A DNA stretch of 64,000 nucleotides from Tenebrio molitor. Taxonomy: Eukaryota > Arthropoda > Insecta > Coleoptera > Tenebrionidae. Location: NCBI RefSeq assembly GCF_963966145.1, contig NC_091050.1, forward strand, positions 13,888,001 to 13,952,000, read 5' to 3'. The translations under genes and the position numbers were made by a program. Of this stretch, positions 1 through 10,310 are shown piece after piece. The notes beneath the pieces are model-generated. The model was given only the letters and a program-made list of their open reading frames with translations. It was not told the origin of the DNA and made no database searches. Position 1 is the first letter of the stretch, and each line of letters begins with the position of its first letter.

Positions 1-454
1 GATCTAGCCGGCTAGGCTTTACCTTTGTTTCGTTCCTCTTTTGTTTCGGGCCGCAACAAGTGACGTTTAATTTCGTTTGAAAAGGTGAATGCTGCACTTG
101 AACGCCGGGGGTGGGAGCGCCATTGTGCTGCTCGGGCGGGACACCCCCGAAAGAAACGCACTTGTCTCCAGATGAAAAATTGCCGCTTTAAAATGGCGGA
201 AATTACAGCGCATCCCTTCCTTGCAACGTCGCCGGAGGAATTTCACCGTTTGTTTTGCATCGGAATTTAGAGGAAATCGAGGAAATTTAACAAAAGAATG
301 CAATTAAAAAAATTGGAATGCTGGCGGGTCGGTAAAAAGCTCAACGACCACCGACAATATATACAGAGTGAAACATTTAAGCGAAGTGAAGGGAGATAAA
401 TAGGGAGAAGAAGGAAGCCAAAAGGGACTCCAACGCAAACATTACGCTAGACCT
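1..454. other. 5' flanking single-copy DNA
   Basis: No gene, RNA or repeat is recognised here. Short open frames on both strands overlap one another and have no recognisable protein content. The stretch lies upstream of the neuroligin exon and could be intergenic DNA or an upstream 5' UTR intron. Confidence 0.4.
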
Positions 455-840
455 GATCATGAGCCAGATGGTCCGAGCTGAAGATGATTTGAGCGTGACG
501 ATTTTAGCGTGTCGCGTGACGATTTTAGCGTGTCTCACGAAACTAATTCATTGCCCGTGTGGTGCGCCTGAAGGAGTTTTCACTTCAAGGTCCGAGCCTG
601 GCGACGATTTCAGTGTGACGATTTTAGCGTGTCGCGTGACGATTTTAGCGTGTCTCACGAAACTACTTCATTGTCCGTGTGGTGCGCCTGAAGACGTTTT
701 CACTTCAAGGTCCGAGCCTGGCGACGATTTCAGTGTGACGATTTTTGCGTGTCGCGTGACGATTTTAGCGTGTCGCGTGACGATTTTAGCGTGTCTCTAA
801 TCACTGCCTGTGTAGTGCGGCGAACGAAGTTTTCACTTCA
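455..840. repeat. Tandem minisatellite, 120-bp higher-order unit
   Basis: Three units repeat with an exact 120-bp period (the same text starts near 481, 601 and 721). Each unit contains two or three copies of a 21-bp subrepeat with core GACGATTTTAGCGTGTC, then a spacer carrying ATTGCCCGTGTGGTGCGCC. Because 120 is a multiple of three, one frame stays open for 113 codons, which is an artefact of the repeat. A diverged, inverted copy of the unit lies at 59716-59795. Confidence 0.9.
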
Positions 841-2510
841 ATAATAATAATAGTAAATGGGTCTTTGGGAAGAGAACTAATCAGCTGAATGGAGAAAACA
901 GGATTCCACAGGACTAAAAGATCTGATTAAATTTTTAATTGGGCAGCAAAAATCTAGGTGACGTTACCTAATTGGTTTGTAATTTTTAGTTTTTGATTAA
1001 TTAATTTTGTTGCGCCAGCTTTCATTTTCCGATTTTCGCCAAGAAAAAACAAATTAATCTGGAAAATTACCAGCTGAGAAATTCTGTATAATTAATTTGG
1101 GCCAATTAGCACTTGTTCATTCGCGTTTGTGTGAGAACAAACGCACTGAAAAAAGCAAATTATAAACATTCAGGCAGACATGAAAAACCTGGAAAACACG
1201 TGCTTGATTTAATTTTATTGTAGGTTAGCATTTTCCGCGGAAAAATCTGGGCATCCCTTCGTGAATCGATCGCGCACAAGGACGATTTCCCGAATTAATG
1301 AGCACCGCGATTTGGGGATAATCCCCCGCCGCAGGAGCGGCCTCGCAAACCGCAGGTATAATTGCGACGTCGTGTGTCGGGCGCGCCGCCCCCGCGGAGG
1401 TTGTAACGTTTCACTGAGGAGGCCACTTGGTTCGGGGTAAGGTCAAAAATTGGCGTTTTGAGGAGGGGGCGGCTGGAGCGGCGGCGGATAATTAAACTTG
1501 TTTACAGCGCGAGATTTGCGTTTTAAATGGGAAGTGTGCGAAATTGCGTCAGCGGATGACGATGTATGGTTGTCTGTGTGGGGGCCTTAAGTGGAAATAC
1601 GTATCCGGGGGTTATTGATTGGGGGCGTAAATAATGGATATAAATTCGGCGAGGATGCGCTTTACTTAACAAATAAAAGAACAAATAAATAAGGATACAG
1701 TCGATTGGATTTTAGTTCCGATCGTAAAAAAAAATAAAAATAAGCGGATCTGGCCCCGCCCCCGGCTAAAACAATGACTTTCTGATTTACGTGGCGGAAT
1801 GGCGGCGCTTTGTGCGAGGCGAGTGTACTTTTTAAAATTATACCATTTGTAAAACCACAAGTGCCAACCGAACAAAAAGAAACCGGGGGCTTTTTACATC
1901 CAGTGTTACGACAGCGCACTTGGATGGAATTTAAATTTCCGCTGGAAAATATTATAGGCGCACAATGCAAATATGGAAATAGCTGAATTTCCATTATAAT
2001 GCCGAAAAATACCTAATTATTCATTCAATAAATGAGCGGGGTTCGTCTGCACGTGCACATTCCTCTCCCTCCACTTCCAATAAGCGGGCCCATTGTTCGA
2101 CGCGCTGTTTCGTCGAGCTTTTACATTGTGTTTCATTATCGACGAATAAAACCGAAGCCGCTCAGCTAATCAACACCATTTTATGCTCCCGGCTAACTTT
2201 ACATATTATATTACCTGTTAAAACGAGAAATAAAGCGAGCGTCGTCGCCCGGAGCGCCGCACGTTCCTGCCGAACCGGAGTCGACGTCTGCGAAGCGGGC
2301 CCGGAGCGACAGACGGAAAGTCGACAAAAATTTACAGAGTGTGGGCGATGCTCCGTCTATAATCCGGTCCTCGTTATCATTTAGAAGCTGTTTTGAGTTA
2401 AGAAGCTTCCAAAAGCTCCGCTCCAGATATGTTACAAAATTGTTCTAAGCGATTTTATACGGTGCTGTAAAGTAAGTCGGGCCAGGTCAGGTCAAGTCAA
2501 ATGAAATGCT
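841..2510. other. Non-coding DNA, AT-rich then CpG-bearing single-copy
   Basis: The first 360 bases are AT-rich. From about 1200 the sequence becomes richer in GC and CpG (densest at 1320-1480 and 2230-2330) with many ATTAATT words. No gene was found. An AGGTCAGGTCAAGTC half-site run lies near 2483. Confidence 0.4.
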
Positions 2511-2514
2511 TAAA

Positions 2515-3585
2515 TAGCTACAAAAAGAAAAAGAAAATGGAACAGACAGAAATACAAAATTAAAACGGAAGCCTGCTTATGTAAAAAAATTTAGACAGGG
2601 CAAAAGAAGTAAAACAGCGTAATGAAAATTGTTAAGACAATATAGAAAAGGTAGCGAGAAAAAGAAAATGAAAGCGGAGCGATTTATTAGAGAGGAAGAA
2701 AAAAATAAGAGGTGTAGGTGGCAGCACTGGAGAAAGATATTCAGGAGAAGATTTAAGAGTGGCATTCGAGCAAATAAATATATTTTTTGTTAATAAAAAT
2801 AAATGAAAAATAAATTGAAGTTAAACATAACCAACATCGGTAGCGTTGTTGCTGATAAAAGAAAGTAAATTTCAGAAAATTAAAGTAAGACAAAAACAGG
2901 AATTGATTAAAAATTAAATCAGTAAGATGATGGTATTAAATGGTGAATGAAGAAAAATGAAAAAATCTCCATATAGATTTGGGAAAATACAAAAATACAT
3001 ATTATTGTAAAAAGAAGAATTATAGAAGTATGTAAAAGAAAAGAGCAGGAATAAAAAATAAAAAAGACAGGAGACAAGAGCAGATTACAAATTAATTAGA
3101 AGAAACAACACAGGAATTAGAAATCAAAGTAAAATGAAAAAAAAAGTGTAAAAGTTTGGATACCAAGATAATAGATAATAAATAAAAAGCTCAAAGAGAG
3201 TAAAATTGTAAATACAAATTTCGGCCGGAGTAAAGAGTAGAAAATGATGAACAGGAAGAGGACCACCAAGAATGGAATATGGAAAGAAAATTAGAGAGGA
3301 ATAGAAATTTGAAGAGGAGAGCAGTGTAATAGGAATAAAGGAACAGGTAGGTTTAAGATTATGAAAAGCAAAGGAACAAAAGTTAAGATAAAATATCGAT
3401 TAACAATAAATGGATCTTAGAATAATGTGACAAACTGATCAACAATTATAGGGTAGAAATAAATAAAAATAATAATAATAAATAAAAAGTTACAACGAAG
3501 AAAGCAAAATAAAACCAGAGCAGAAGGAAAAATGCAGAGATTAACGAGAGGTTGAAAAAATAACAAATTAAACAAAAGCATGAAT
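2515..3585. repeat. Purine-rich, A-rich strand-asymmetric block
   Basis: About 1 kb in which the + strand is overwhelmingly A and G, with very few C or T runs, made of AAGAAAA, GGAAAGA and AATAAA words. No clear period is visible. It may be a degraded purine-rich retroelement coding strand or simple-sequence expansion; no protein motif was recovered. Confidence 0.6.
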
Positions 3586-3589
3586 ACAT

Positions 3590-3824
3590 TTTTTTGACCG
3601 TCAAGTAGACAATTAAAAGATCTATCAAAAACGGTAAAAATGCGACGTTGCCATTTAAAAAAATCTCTGATGACATAACTCTTTCAAGGTCATCAAAAAC
3701 AGCAAACAGATACCACTAACAGAAAGCTTTTTGGAAACGCTAGTTCACTTGTTTTTGTGTTTTTCTCGAAAATCATTCGTTTCTATTTTATTGAGGTGTC
3801 TCCAGACTTTTTGGACACACTGTA
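3590..3824 (-). mobile_element. Truncated mariner-type MITE (half copy)
   Basis: The reverse complement matches the first ~230 bp of the complete element at 40384-40802. It includes the terminal repeat (minus-strand CAGTGTGTCCAAAAAGTCTGG) and a shared internal stretch with GATGACCTTGAAAGAGTTATG. The terminal TA is at 3823-3824. The other half is missing, so this copy is dead or arose by deletion. Confidence 0.85.
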
Positions 3825-3924
3825 TGTAATGTAACTCTGGAAAGCTAGTTAATAAATTGATAATGGAAAATAAAAATAAATAGGGGAATAAATGTAATTA
3901 GAACACAAAAATAAATAATAATAC

Positions 3925-4041
3925 GGCCGCCCCATTCAGTACAACGAAAGCACTATCATCATTCGATCAGCGAAGCTAAGCAATATCGTGTGTGATCAGC
4001 GTTTGGATGGGTGACCACCGGGGGAAATCGCATTTCGTCGT
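3925..4041 (+). pseudogene. 5S rRNA-derived pseudogene or 5S-headed SINE
   Basis: The sequence is alignable with eukaryotic 5S rRNA. ATTCGATCAGCGAAGCTAAG matches the conserved loop A/helix III region, and TTGGATGGGTGACCACC matches the 3' internal-control-region part, followed by a degenerate GGGAAA segment. The 5' end reads GGCCGCCCCATTCAGTACAACG and is diverged. A second diverged copy lies on the minus strand at 55383-55484, and both follow an AATAATAC-type flank. A shared upstream flank fits a retroposed 5S-derived SINE better than two independent gene copies. Confidence 0.75.
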
Positions 4042-5180
4042 TATTTCCGTACTTCACAGCTTCACTACTTGATTGTAATCCTTAATGATGTATGAAAAAC
4101 ATAAATATAAATGGTAAAAAAGGGCTTGGAAATAAACTATTTTCACTGAAATACCTGCAGTGTTGAATAAACGGCCTCGATGCCCCCTTTATAATAATAG
4201 TCCTCTTCTCCACAATTGTTAAAAAAAATATGCATCACTCTGAAAAAGACAAAATAATATCAAAGGAAAATATAAAAGGTTAGGAGTTAACGTGTCGAAC
4301 TGTTGCAGTAAAATGTTTTACAAAGAAAACATATCAGCAAAACAAACATAAAGCAGGGAGGAAAATAAACAATATGAGAAGACAAAATTGTTGAATAAAA
4401 CAAATTTAAAGACTGAACTGATTTTTGAAATCACGGCTTAATAATGTAAAGTGCAACGAGGTAGACAGTCAGGAGACAAAGAAAAACAGAGAAAAAATTA
4501 AACTTAGAGATGTCGGACTAAATATAAAATCGAAAATAAAATATTAATGCTTATGTGTATAACCGGTAAATTTTTTTTTATTTTTAAGCGATCGAAAATC
4601 GTGTCTTTATGTATCTCCATAGAAACGGTTGAAGTGGCATATTTTTCCGAGCGGAATAGAAGTAGAAATAGGAGTAGAACAATTACAAGTATCAATTATA
4701 TGAAATATTTAATAATTAAATTATCCCCATTAAAATAAAGCTTCTAAAAAAGCGAAATAACGAAATTATTATCCAATAGTTATCCGGTACCACTGTGGTG
4801 TTTAACGAGCCGCCCGTTGTGGTCGTGTCCATGATGCGCAAGCAAGTTGTCACCAATCTGGCAATGAAAGATATCGAAGATTTGGGCTCTGCTATCTAAA
4901 TTTCAGGATAGTAAAAATTACAAATGGCGATCATTCACCATTTTGAGAAAATTTTATCTGGAAATTTGCGAAAAGTACATCAGATAATTTAGATAGTGTT
5001 TAGACTTTACTAATACATATTATGAAAACTTCAAATACTAATAATATTACAAGGGAAGTAAGAATTACTGTTGCTTTAAAATTTGAAATTTGTAATTTTA
5101 ATGTAACTGCAGGAAAACAAAAGAGTTCATGTCCGATTTCTTTTTGTAATGTGCTTGAAAATAAAATAGTATATACCACC
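4042..5180. other. AT-rich non-coding DNA
   Basis: AT-rich sequence with no recognised gene. Some CGAGCCGCCCGTTGTGG-type GC patches occur near 4808. Short open frames have no recognisable content. Confidence 0.4.
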
Positions 5181-5282
5181 GAGAGTAGAAGGTCATTTTG
5201 TTCTTCGCTCAGTTGGCGACCTCGACTTCGTGTCGGTTTTCAGTCTCTAGACTTAGCACAAAAAGACTCACTTCTACTCTCT
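5181..5282. mobile_element. Short hairpin (foldback) element
   Basis: The ends are inverted repeats: GAGAGTAGAAG at 5181 and CTTCTACTCTC at the right end. A small CGAC...GTCG stem sits in the middle. The right half (CACAAAAAGACTCACTTCTA) recurs at 12890-12910 and, inverted, at 52023-52050, so it is a dispersed family. Confidence 0.65.
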
Positions 5283-6290
5283 ATCTACTATTTTTTAGAA
5301 AGAATAAACGTTCGGCCGAATTGCAATCAATGGAGTAGAAACGACTTTTGAGAAAAAGTAAATTGTAACTGAAATTGAAAGGAGAATTATGTAGTATTTG
5401 TAAGAAATGGAAAATAGAATTGTAGCCCATTATTTCTTATATACTCTTCCGCAAATAAAAAACTCTTATGATGTAACTGTTTACGTGAGACAATGTAGTC
5501 TAAAGAAAATGGCGTTTAATTTAAATGTATTGTTTGGCGAAAAATGCGTAGAATTTTTATGACACGATTTCTTATTTATTTATTTTCATCTCCGCGTAAG
5601 ATTTTTGGGCAAATTTTTTGTGAGCGCGAAACGTTTTTAAAACGAAGAAACTCGAGTCGGAGACGGTCGTATGGGCTAACGAGTGCGAGATTACGTCTCC
5701 CCGCTAATAAATACGACAATTATTAGGCCATAAACAACGCTAATAATTCCGCAACGTTTCCATTCGGCGACGTAAAACTCCTCCCCAGCAATCGTAAAAT
5801 ACCGCGAGGTTATTCTTTGATAAATGTCGACTTTTATTCCACAGGTTGTCAGTGGACGCAGGAACGGATGTTTTCATTCGGCGTTTAATCCGTGGAGAAG
5901 CATGAATCGGTTATGATCCATTCTAATTGACAAATGGTCCGGGTCACGAACGCCGGAGGCCGACACAACGCCCGGAAAAAATAATTTCTGAATTATAGAA
6001 TCGAGTCACGACTGTGCACCTTTTAATGTTTTTTTGTGGTTTTAAAGTGGCGACTCGTGTCGTGATTGATTGGGCGCGCCGTTATGAGCGGAAATAAAAT
6101 AATTGAGAGGCCTTTTAGGGCCGGGGGAGGTTATAAATTTGTTTTCACGATTGTTTCAAGACATAAACACATCAATCTCGGGCGAGTGGTGAAAAGCGAG
6201 GCGACCAATAAGAATACAAAGTTGCGAATAGAGTCCGGCCATAAATGGGGAGCAAAGGAAAAATCAGAAACTAATTAGATATTTTGTTTC
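5283..6290. other. Single-copy DNA upstream of the neuroligin exon
   Basis: No gene recognised. From about 5700 the sequence is CpG-bearing with GCCATAAA and AATAATT words. The last ten bases before 6293 form a pyrimidine-rich stretch ending in CAG. The promoter and first non-coding exon could not be placed. Confidence 0.35.
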
Positions 6291-6292
6291 AG
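6291..6292 (+). promoter_or_regulatory. Predicted 3' splice acceptor of the 5' UTR
   Basis: ATTTTGTTTCAG at 6281-6292 is a good insect acceptor (pyrimidine tract plus CAG). If it is used, the exon starts at 6293 and contains 300 bases of 5' UTR before the neuroligin start. The alternative is that transcription begins inside or upstream of this segment without a splice. Confidence 0.45.
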
Positions 6293-6592
6293 ATGTTTGC
6301 CGCGAGGGCTGTTTTGTACGGCGGCACCTCTAGCGACCCCGCACAAAAGGACCCCTCCGCCGGGCGGTTCCCAAGAAACAATTAATTTCAAGAGCTCGCC
6401 ATCGGGGGCGTCGACTCTCCTTAGTGTTTTCCCGTGTTGGGTATTTTTTACCGCGGCCCGAAGATTGAAAGTGTAGATTTTTCATTAAAACTTGGCGAAG
6501 TTTCGCGGATCCACTTCTGTCGTAAAAACAGATTTAAATTCAAATTAATATCGGCGATTTCTTCCTGACGGGATGTTCCCAACTTAACGAAG
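6293..6592 (+). other. Probable neuroligin 5' UTR with two upstream ORFs
   Basis: The segment runs from the predicted acceptor to the start codon. A 30-codon upstream ORF begins exactly at 6293 and stops at 6383-6385. A 4-codon one (ATG at 6573, TAA at 6585-6587) ends five bases before the main start. An in-frame TGA at 6566-6568 rules out extending the main frame upstream. Such uORFs usually lower translation of the main frame; that role is inferred here. Confidence 0.45.
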
Positions 6593-7040
6593 ATGGGCAC
6601 CAAGAGCAGGGGAATTTTCTGGATTTTCATTTTCTCCAATTTGATGCTTTCGACCAAGTGCAGCTCGTTCATGAAGAACGCCAAGATCAGCACCAGGATC
6701 GTGCAAACGCGCTACGGCCGCCTCCAGGGCCTCGTCGTGCCCATGGACCAGCACCGCTACCTCAAACCCATCGAGGTCTTCCTGGGGGTGCCGTACGCCA
6801 CGCCCCCGGTCCAGTCCAACCGCTTCAGCCCCACCAGGACCCCCAGTCCTTGGGACGGCGTCCGCGTCTCCGACAAGCCGGGCCCCGTCTGCCCCCAGAA
6901 GCTGCCCGACATCACCAACGAGACCGCCGCGCTCGAGAAGATGCCCAAGGGGCGGCTCGAGTACCTGAAGCGGCTGCTGCCCTATCTCAAGAACCAGAGC
7001 GAGGACTGTCTCTACCTGAACATCTACGCCCCCGCGCAAG
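6593..7040 (+). CDS. Nlg: Neuroligin, first coding exon (partial)
   Basis: Neuroligins are postsynaptic type-I membrane adhesion proteins whose cholinesterase-like ectodomain binds neurexins. This exon gives residues 1-149 plus one base of codon 150. Residues 1-23 form a signal peptide (hydrophobic 8-20). The esterase-fold start follows: G42-x-L-x-G46, FLGVPYA 63-69, RF 77-78 and W87. EDCLYLNIYAP at 137-147 fits the type-B carboxylesterase signature 2. C100 and C139 are placed to form the first conserved disulfide. N109-E-T and N134-Q-S are N-glycosylation sequons. The start is supported by an in-frame upstream stop at 6566 and the signal peptide. The exon ends at AAG|GTAAGC. Catalytic-site region, transmembrane helix and PDZ-binding tail are all on exons not seen here. 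Which insect paralogue this is cannot be told from the exon alone. Confidence 0.93.
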
Positions 7041-7046
7041 GTAAGC

Positions 7047-7890
7047 CCTTTCGAATTTTCTTGTATCGGAGCCAATCTCGACGATCTTAAGCTCGCCATA
7101 AAGTCTTGATTGCATCCTGCCGATAGGGCCATAAATCGAGGGCCGCTCCCTTCATAACTCCACTTTTCAGCCGATCGTTAAGACTTTTAATATGAGAGAC
7201 AATCTCAGCTCCACCGACATAATTATTTCTCCTGATAAATAACAAAACTCGTTCGAGGCAAACGAAAAATCCGTCGGCGGCAATTTCGCCGCCTTAATTG
7301 GAAACTCACTTCGTCCATATAATTGCGGCTCCTTACCGCATCGGTTTTTATTTTTGGGGGCAGCTGCCGCCGACCTGAAACAAATCCAATAATGGCCGTG
7401 GAACAAATTAAAGAGAAATTTCGGAAAAGTCCTGCCGTATACCATATTCGCGGAGCGTCCGTTCTATGTACATAGTTAAATGAGTTTCGAATTTAACTTG
7501 GCCGGGTTCCAGCCTGCATTACGACTCAATCGATACGACAAAATTTAAGGCTTTAAGAATTCGGTCAGTGTAGGGCCCGGCTTAGCCTTTATCTCCGGCC
7601 CTAAATCACGCCGCGAGGGAATAATTGATCGACTGGTTTCGGGGGCGGCAACGAAGGTCGCGGAACAGACCCAGGACCCTCGAGTGATCCGCAAACAGAA
7701 CATTACGGCGGCGGCGCCCTTAAAACCCAACGGGAATGGTGACCGCGCCAAAAAGGAAACATTTCCGCAAAGGAGAATGAAATGACTTGAAGGAAAGATG
7801 AGGAGTTGAAACTTGAAGGTGCGCGGTATAATTATGTAAATGACTTGTCGTCAGATGAAGGAAATTTTCTCTGGAAAGATTTGAGACGTT
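7047..7890. other. Single-copy intron DNA just after the exon
   Basis: Moderately GC-rich, CpG-bearing, with AATTATTTC and CGGCGGCAATT words. No gene or repeat was recognised. Splice-proximal regulatory elements are possible but unproven. Confidence 0.35.
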
Positions 7891-9889
7891 GGGTAAATAG
7901 TCGATTCGTTTTATATTTGGTGCGACCGATACAAAAATGTCTCAGCCAATAAGGAAAACATGTCGCTTGAAACAAAGCCAAAGACGGAGAACCCTCAATA
8001 AAATTAAGCTTCATGACTTTTGGCCGAGTCGCATCATCCTTGCGGGAATTATCAAATTTTCGTCCGGTGCCATACTCTGGTTTAATCCGGAAATTATAAG
8101 TTTTAATTGGTGGATGCGCCGAAAATAGTAAGAGTGAGAAAGGCCAAGCTTTCGCTCACGCGAATTGCGTGCGATGCAATTCAAGTGAACGTAAGCGACC
8201 TTACCCTCGAGTGTTGTATTTGATTTTGTTCGATACATCCTTAGAAAGCGAGTCTGTAACTTGGTACATATTAAAAATTTTAAATAAAAATAAATCACAT
8301 TTTTGGATGGATCTGTTGCTATGGAAAAAAATAAAATACAAAATAAATACTAGTATTCAAAGTTCTGTAACGTCAATAAAGCGGTTGTGTGCACGTTATG
8401 GAAATTGTGGAAATGGATGATGAAAAGCTATATGTTCCTCATGCTGTCCTGGAAGAACCAAGTGCCACGAGGTACCAAATGTTACTTAAAAAATCAAAAT
8501 TACCTTATCATAAAGAATTGGAAAAAAATTACGAGTGATTGAAAACCAGTGAGTGAAAGACAGTGAGCGAAAAACGATCAGCGAAAGTAAGGTGAACGAA
8601 AGAGAAACCTTCATCCACTATCCACAGATAGGACTCACAAACTGTGTTTTATAAAATTTGCAACAGTGGTAAATGAAGAAACAACTTTGAAAACGGTGGA
8701 TTCTTTTGAAATTTGACCCAATAAAACTCAGAAATGTATCGCAGTTAGATTGAATAATATATGGACTTTAACAATACCAAAAACAGCTCCAATAAAATAA
8801 CAATTTCTGTGAAATTTGTGAAAATTCATTTTCTTTAATTTATTTATCAAATATTTTGGTAACATTCCGAGAGAGTAGTATTATTTAAAAAATATCCATT
8901 TATATAAGCTGATAAAACATTCGAAAACTAGTGCATTCGGGGATTTACCTAAATACATAAAAAAATTATTTCGATGTTATTTGATGAGTCTGATGTGATA
9001 GATAGGAAAACCGCGTTGCATCGAGTTTATAATCGACAATAAAAAAAAATACATATTCGCTTCCGGTACTAAAATGTAGATACTCGTACACTGCAAAAAA
9101 TGTGAAATATTCATGCACAAATTTTTTTTTAGTTATTATTTTATAATCTCTTTGAAAGAATGGAATTAGGAAAGAATTTGTAGATCAATTTCTCGTGGAA
9201 TGATGAAAATCCCAATAGCTGCCTTTGAATACTAGTTTGGAACAAAAGAATTTAAATTTTTTCATAATGGTGGATGCGCCGGGATATTTGGATTGAAAAT
9301 TTCTACCTATCTGTGTTTTTTGTTAAGGTATGTGAAAATATAAGGCAGGATATCCGTTGATCGAAAATAAACTTCAAAAGTTTTAATTTGCAAGTTGTAG
9401 AAATGGTGGATGCGCCGGGATGAAATAAAACATTTGATAACTTCGTTGTTTCGTAAAATATTGAAACTATCATTTAAAGTCCAGCATCAAGGATTAAGCG
9501 GAAAATTCTATTTTTATTCCTGACGATGAGAACCGGACCAGCCATCAATAATAATACATATTATATAAATTGCAAAAAGGAAAAACAGACAGGAAAAGTT
9601 TGTTGTTTGAATTGAGACACTTTGTAATATAGTTTTCAATGGAATGAAGAAAATCACTACTCTGCTCTTGGCATCAGCTCCCGTAGGAAAAAATTAAGAT
9701 ACATAAATGGTGGATGCGCCGGGATGTTGTGAACAAGAAAATTATATCTAGCAAGAAAGGATAAAAATATTGTATTTTAGGTAATTTCCAATCGTTCTTT
9801 AGGAAGAACTATTTTTGAAAATAATCCCCAATATCCTTTAATTGGAATTCAAAAATATTGTTAAACAATAGTTAATTTACATTACCAGA
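7891..9889. repeat. AT-rich block with four dispersed boxes
   Basis: AT-rich DNA that contains the recurring 19-bp box at 8106-8121 (decayed end), 9266-9284, 9402-9420 and 9706-9724, all in + orientation. The sequences between boxes do not resemble each other. A GTGAGCGAAA-like simple repeat lies at 8535-8615. Confidence 0.6.
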
Positions 9890-9974
9890 TGCGTAAGTGA
9901 ACTTTTTTTGGCAAGGAGGCGGCAGCCGAGGGCCGTGAAACCTCCGAGGTTAAAGAAGTAACTTACGCATCGTG
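9889..9974. mobile_element. Hairpin element with GC-rich loop
   Basis: Inverted ends GATGCGTAAGT (9890) and ACTTACGCATC (near 9960-9970) enclose a GC-rich core with GGCGGCAGCCGAGG. It is one of several short foldback elements in the window with a GCC/GGC palindrome in the loop. Confidence 0.65.
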
Positions 9975-10159
9975 TATTGTATTAAATTTTTCCTACTACG
10001 AAGCACCAACATTTTATAATGTTAAAAGAATAGCAAAAATCGTGCCGTATCGCGACCGTCCTTGGACCTTGAAAGCAAAAACCATAGCAACACAATCAGT
10101 AAATTTTATTTTAGACATTGCAAAAATGATCAATACGTCGGGATTTGATTTACGTTGTT

Positions 10160-10310
10160 AGAGGTGTTGGATTCTGTCATGGGCTGTGACCTTGGAAGTA
10201 TCTGCACGAAGGAGGAGCGATCTGTAAAACTGAAAACGTCGACTACTTTCAAATTCAAATACATACAAGCGCAGATATGACTCACAGCCCATGAGAAAAT
10301 CCGTGACCTC
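10160..10310 (-). mobile_element. MITE with GAGGTGTTGGATT ends, copy 1
   Basis: Terminal inverted repeats of about 30 bp (left GAGGTGTTGGATTCTGTCAT; right end is its imperfect complement) enclose about 90 bp. The interior matches, in reverse orientation, the copies at 39232-39462 and 51070-51229 (shared AACGTCGACTACTTTC, for example). Confidence 0.85.

Noticed and set aside
459..800. 113-codon repetitive open frame
   Set aside because: Produced by a 120-bp tandem repeat whose length is a multiple of three.
3925..4041. Functional 5S rRNA gene
   Set aside because: Many changes in stems and ends, no typical T-run terminator at the 3' end, and a dispersed second copy.
6584..7132. 182-codon open frame on the minus strand
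   Set aside because: It is antisense to the GC-rich neuroligin exon and open because of that exon's codon composition.
9266..9284. Dispersed box as a CENP-B box
   Set aside because: Only the CGGG end and one other required position match; the TTCG half and the central A do not.
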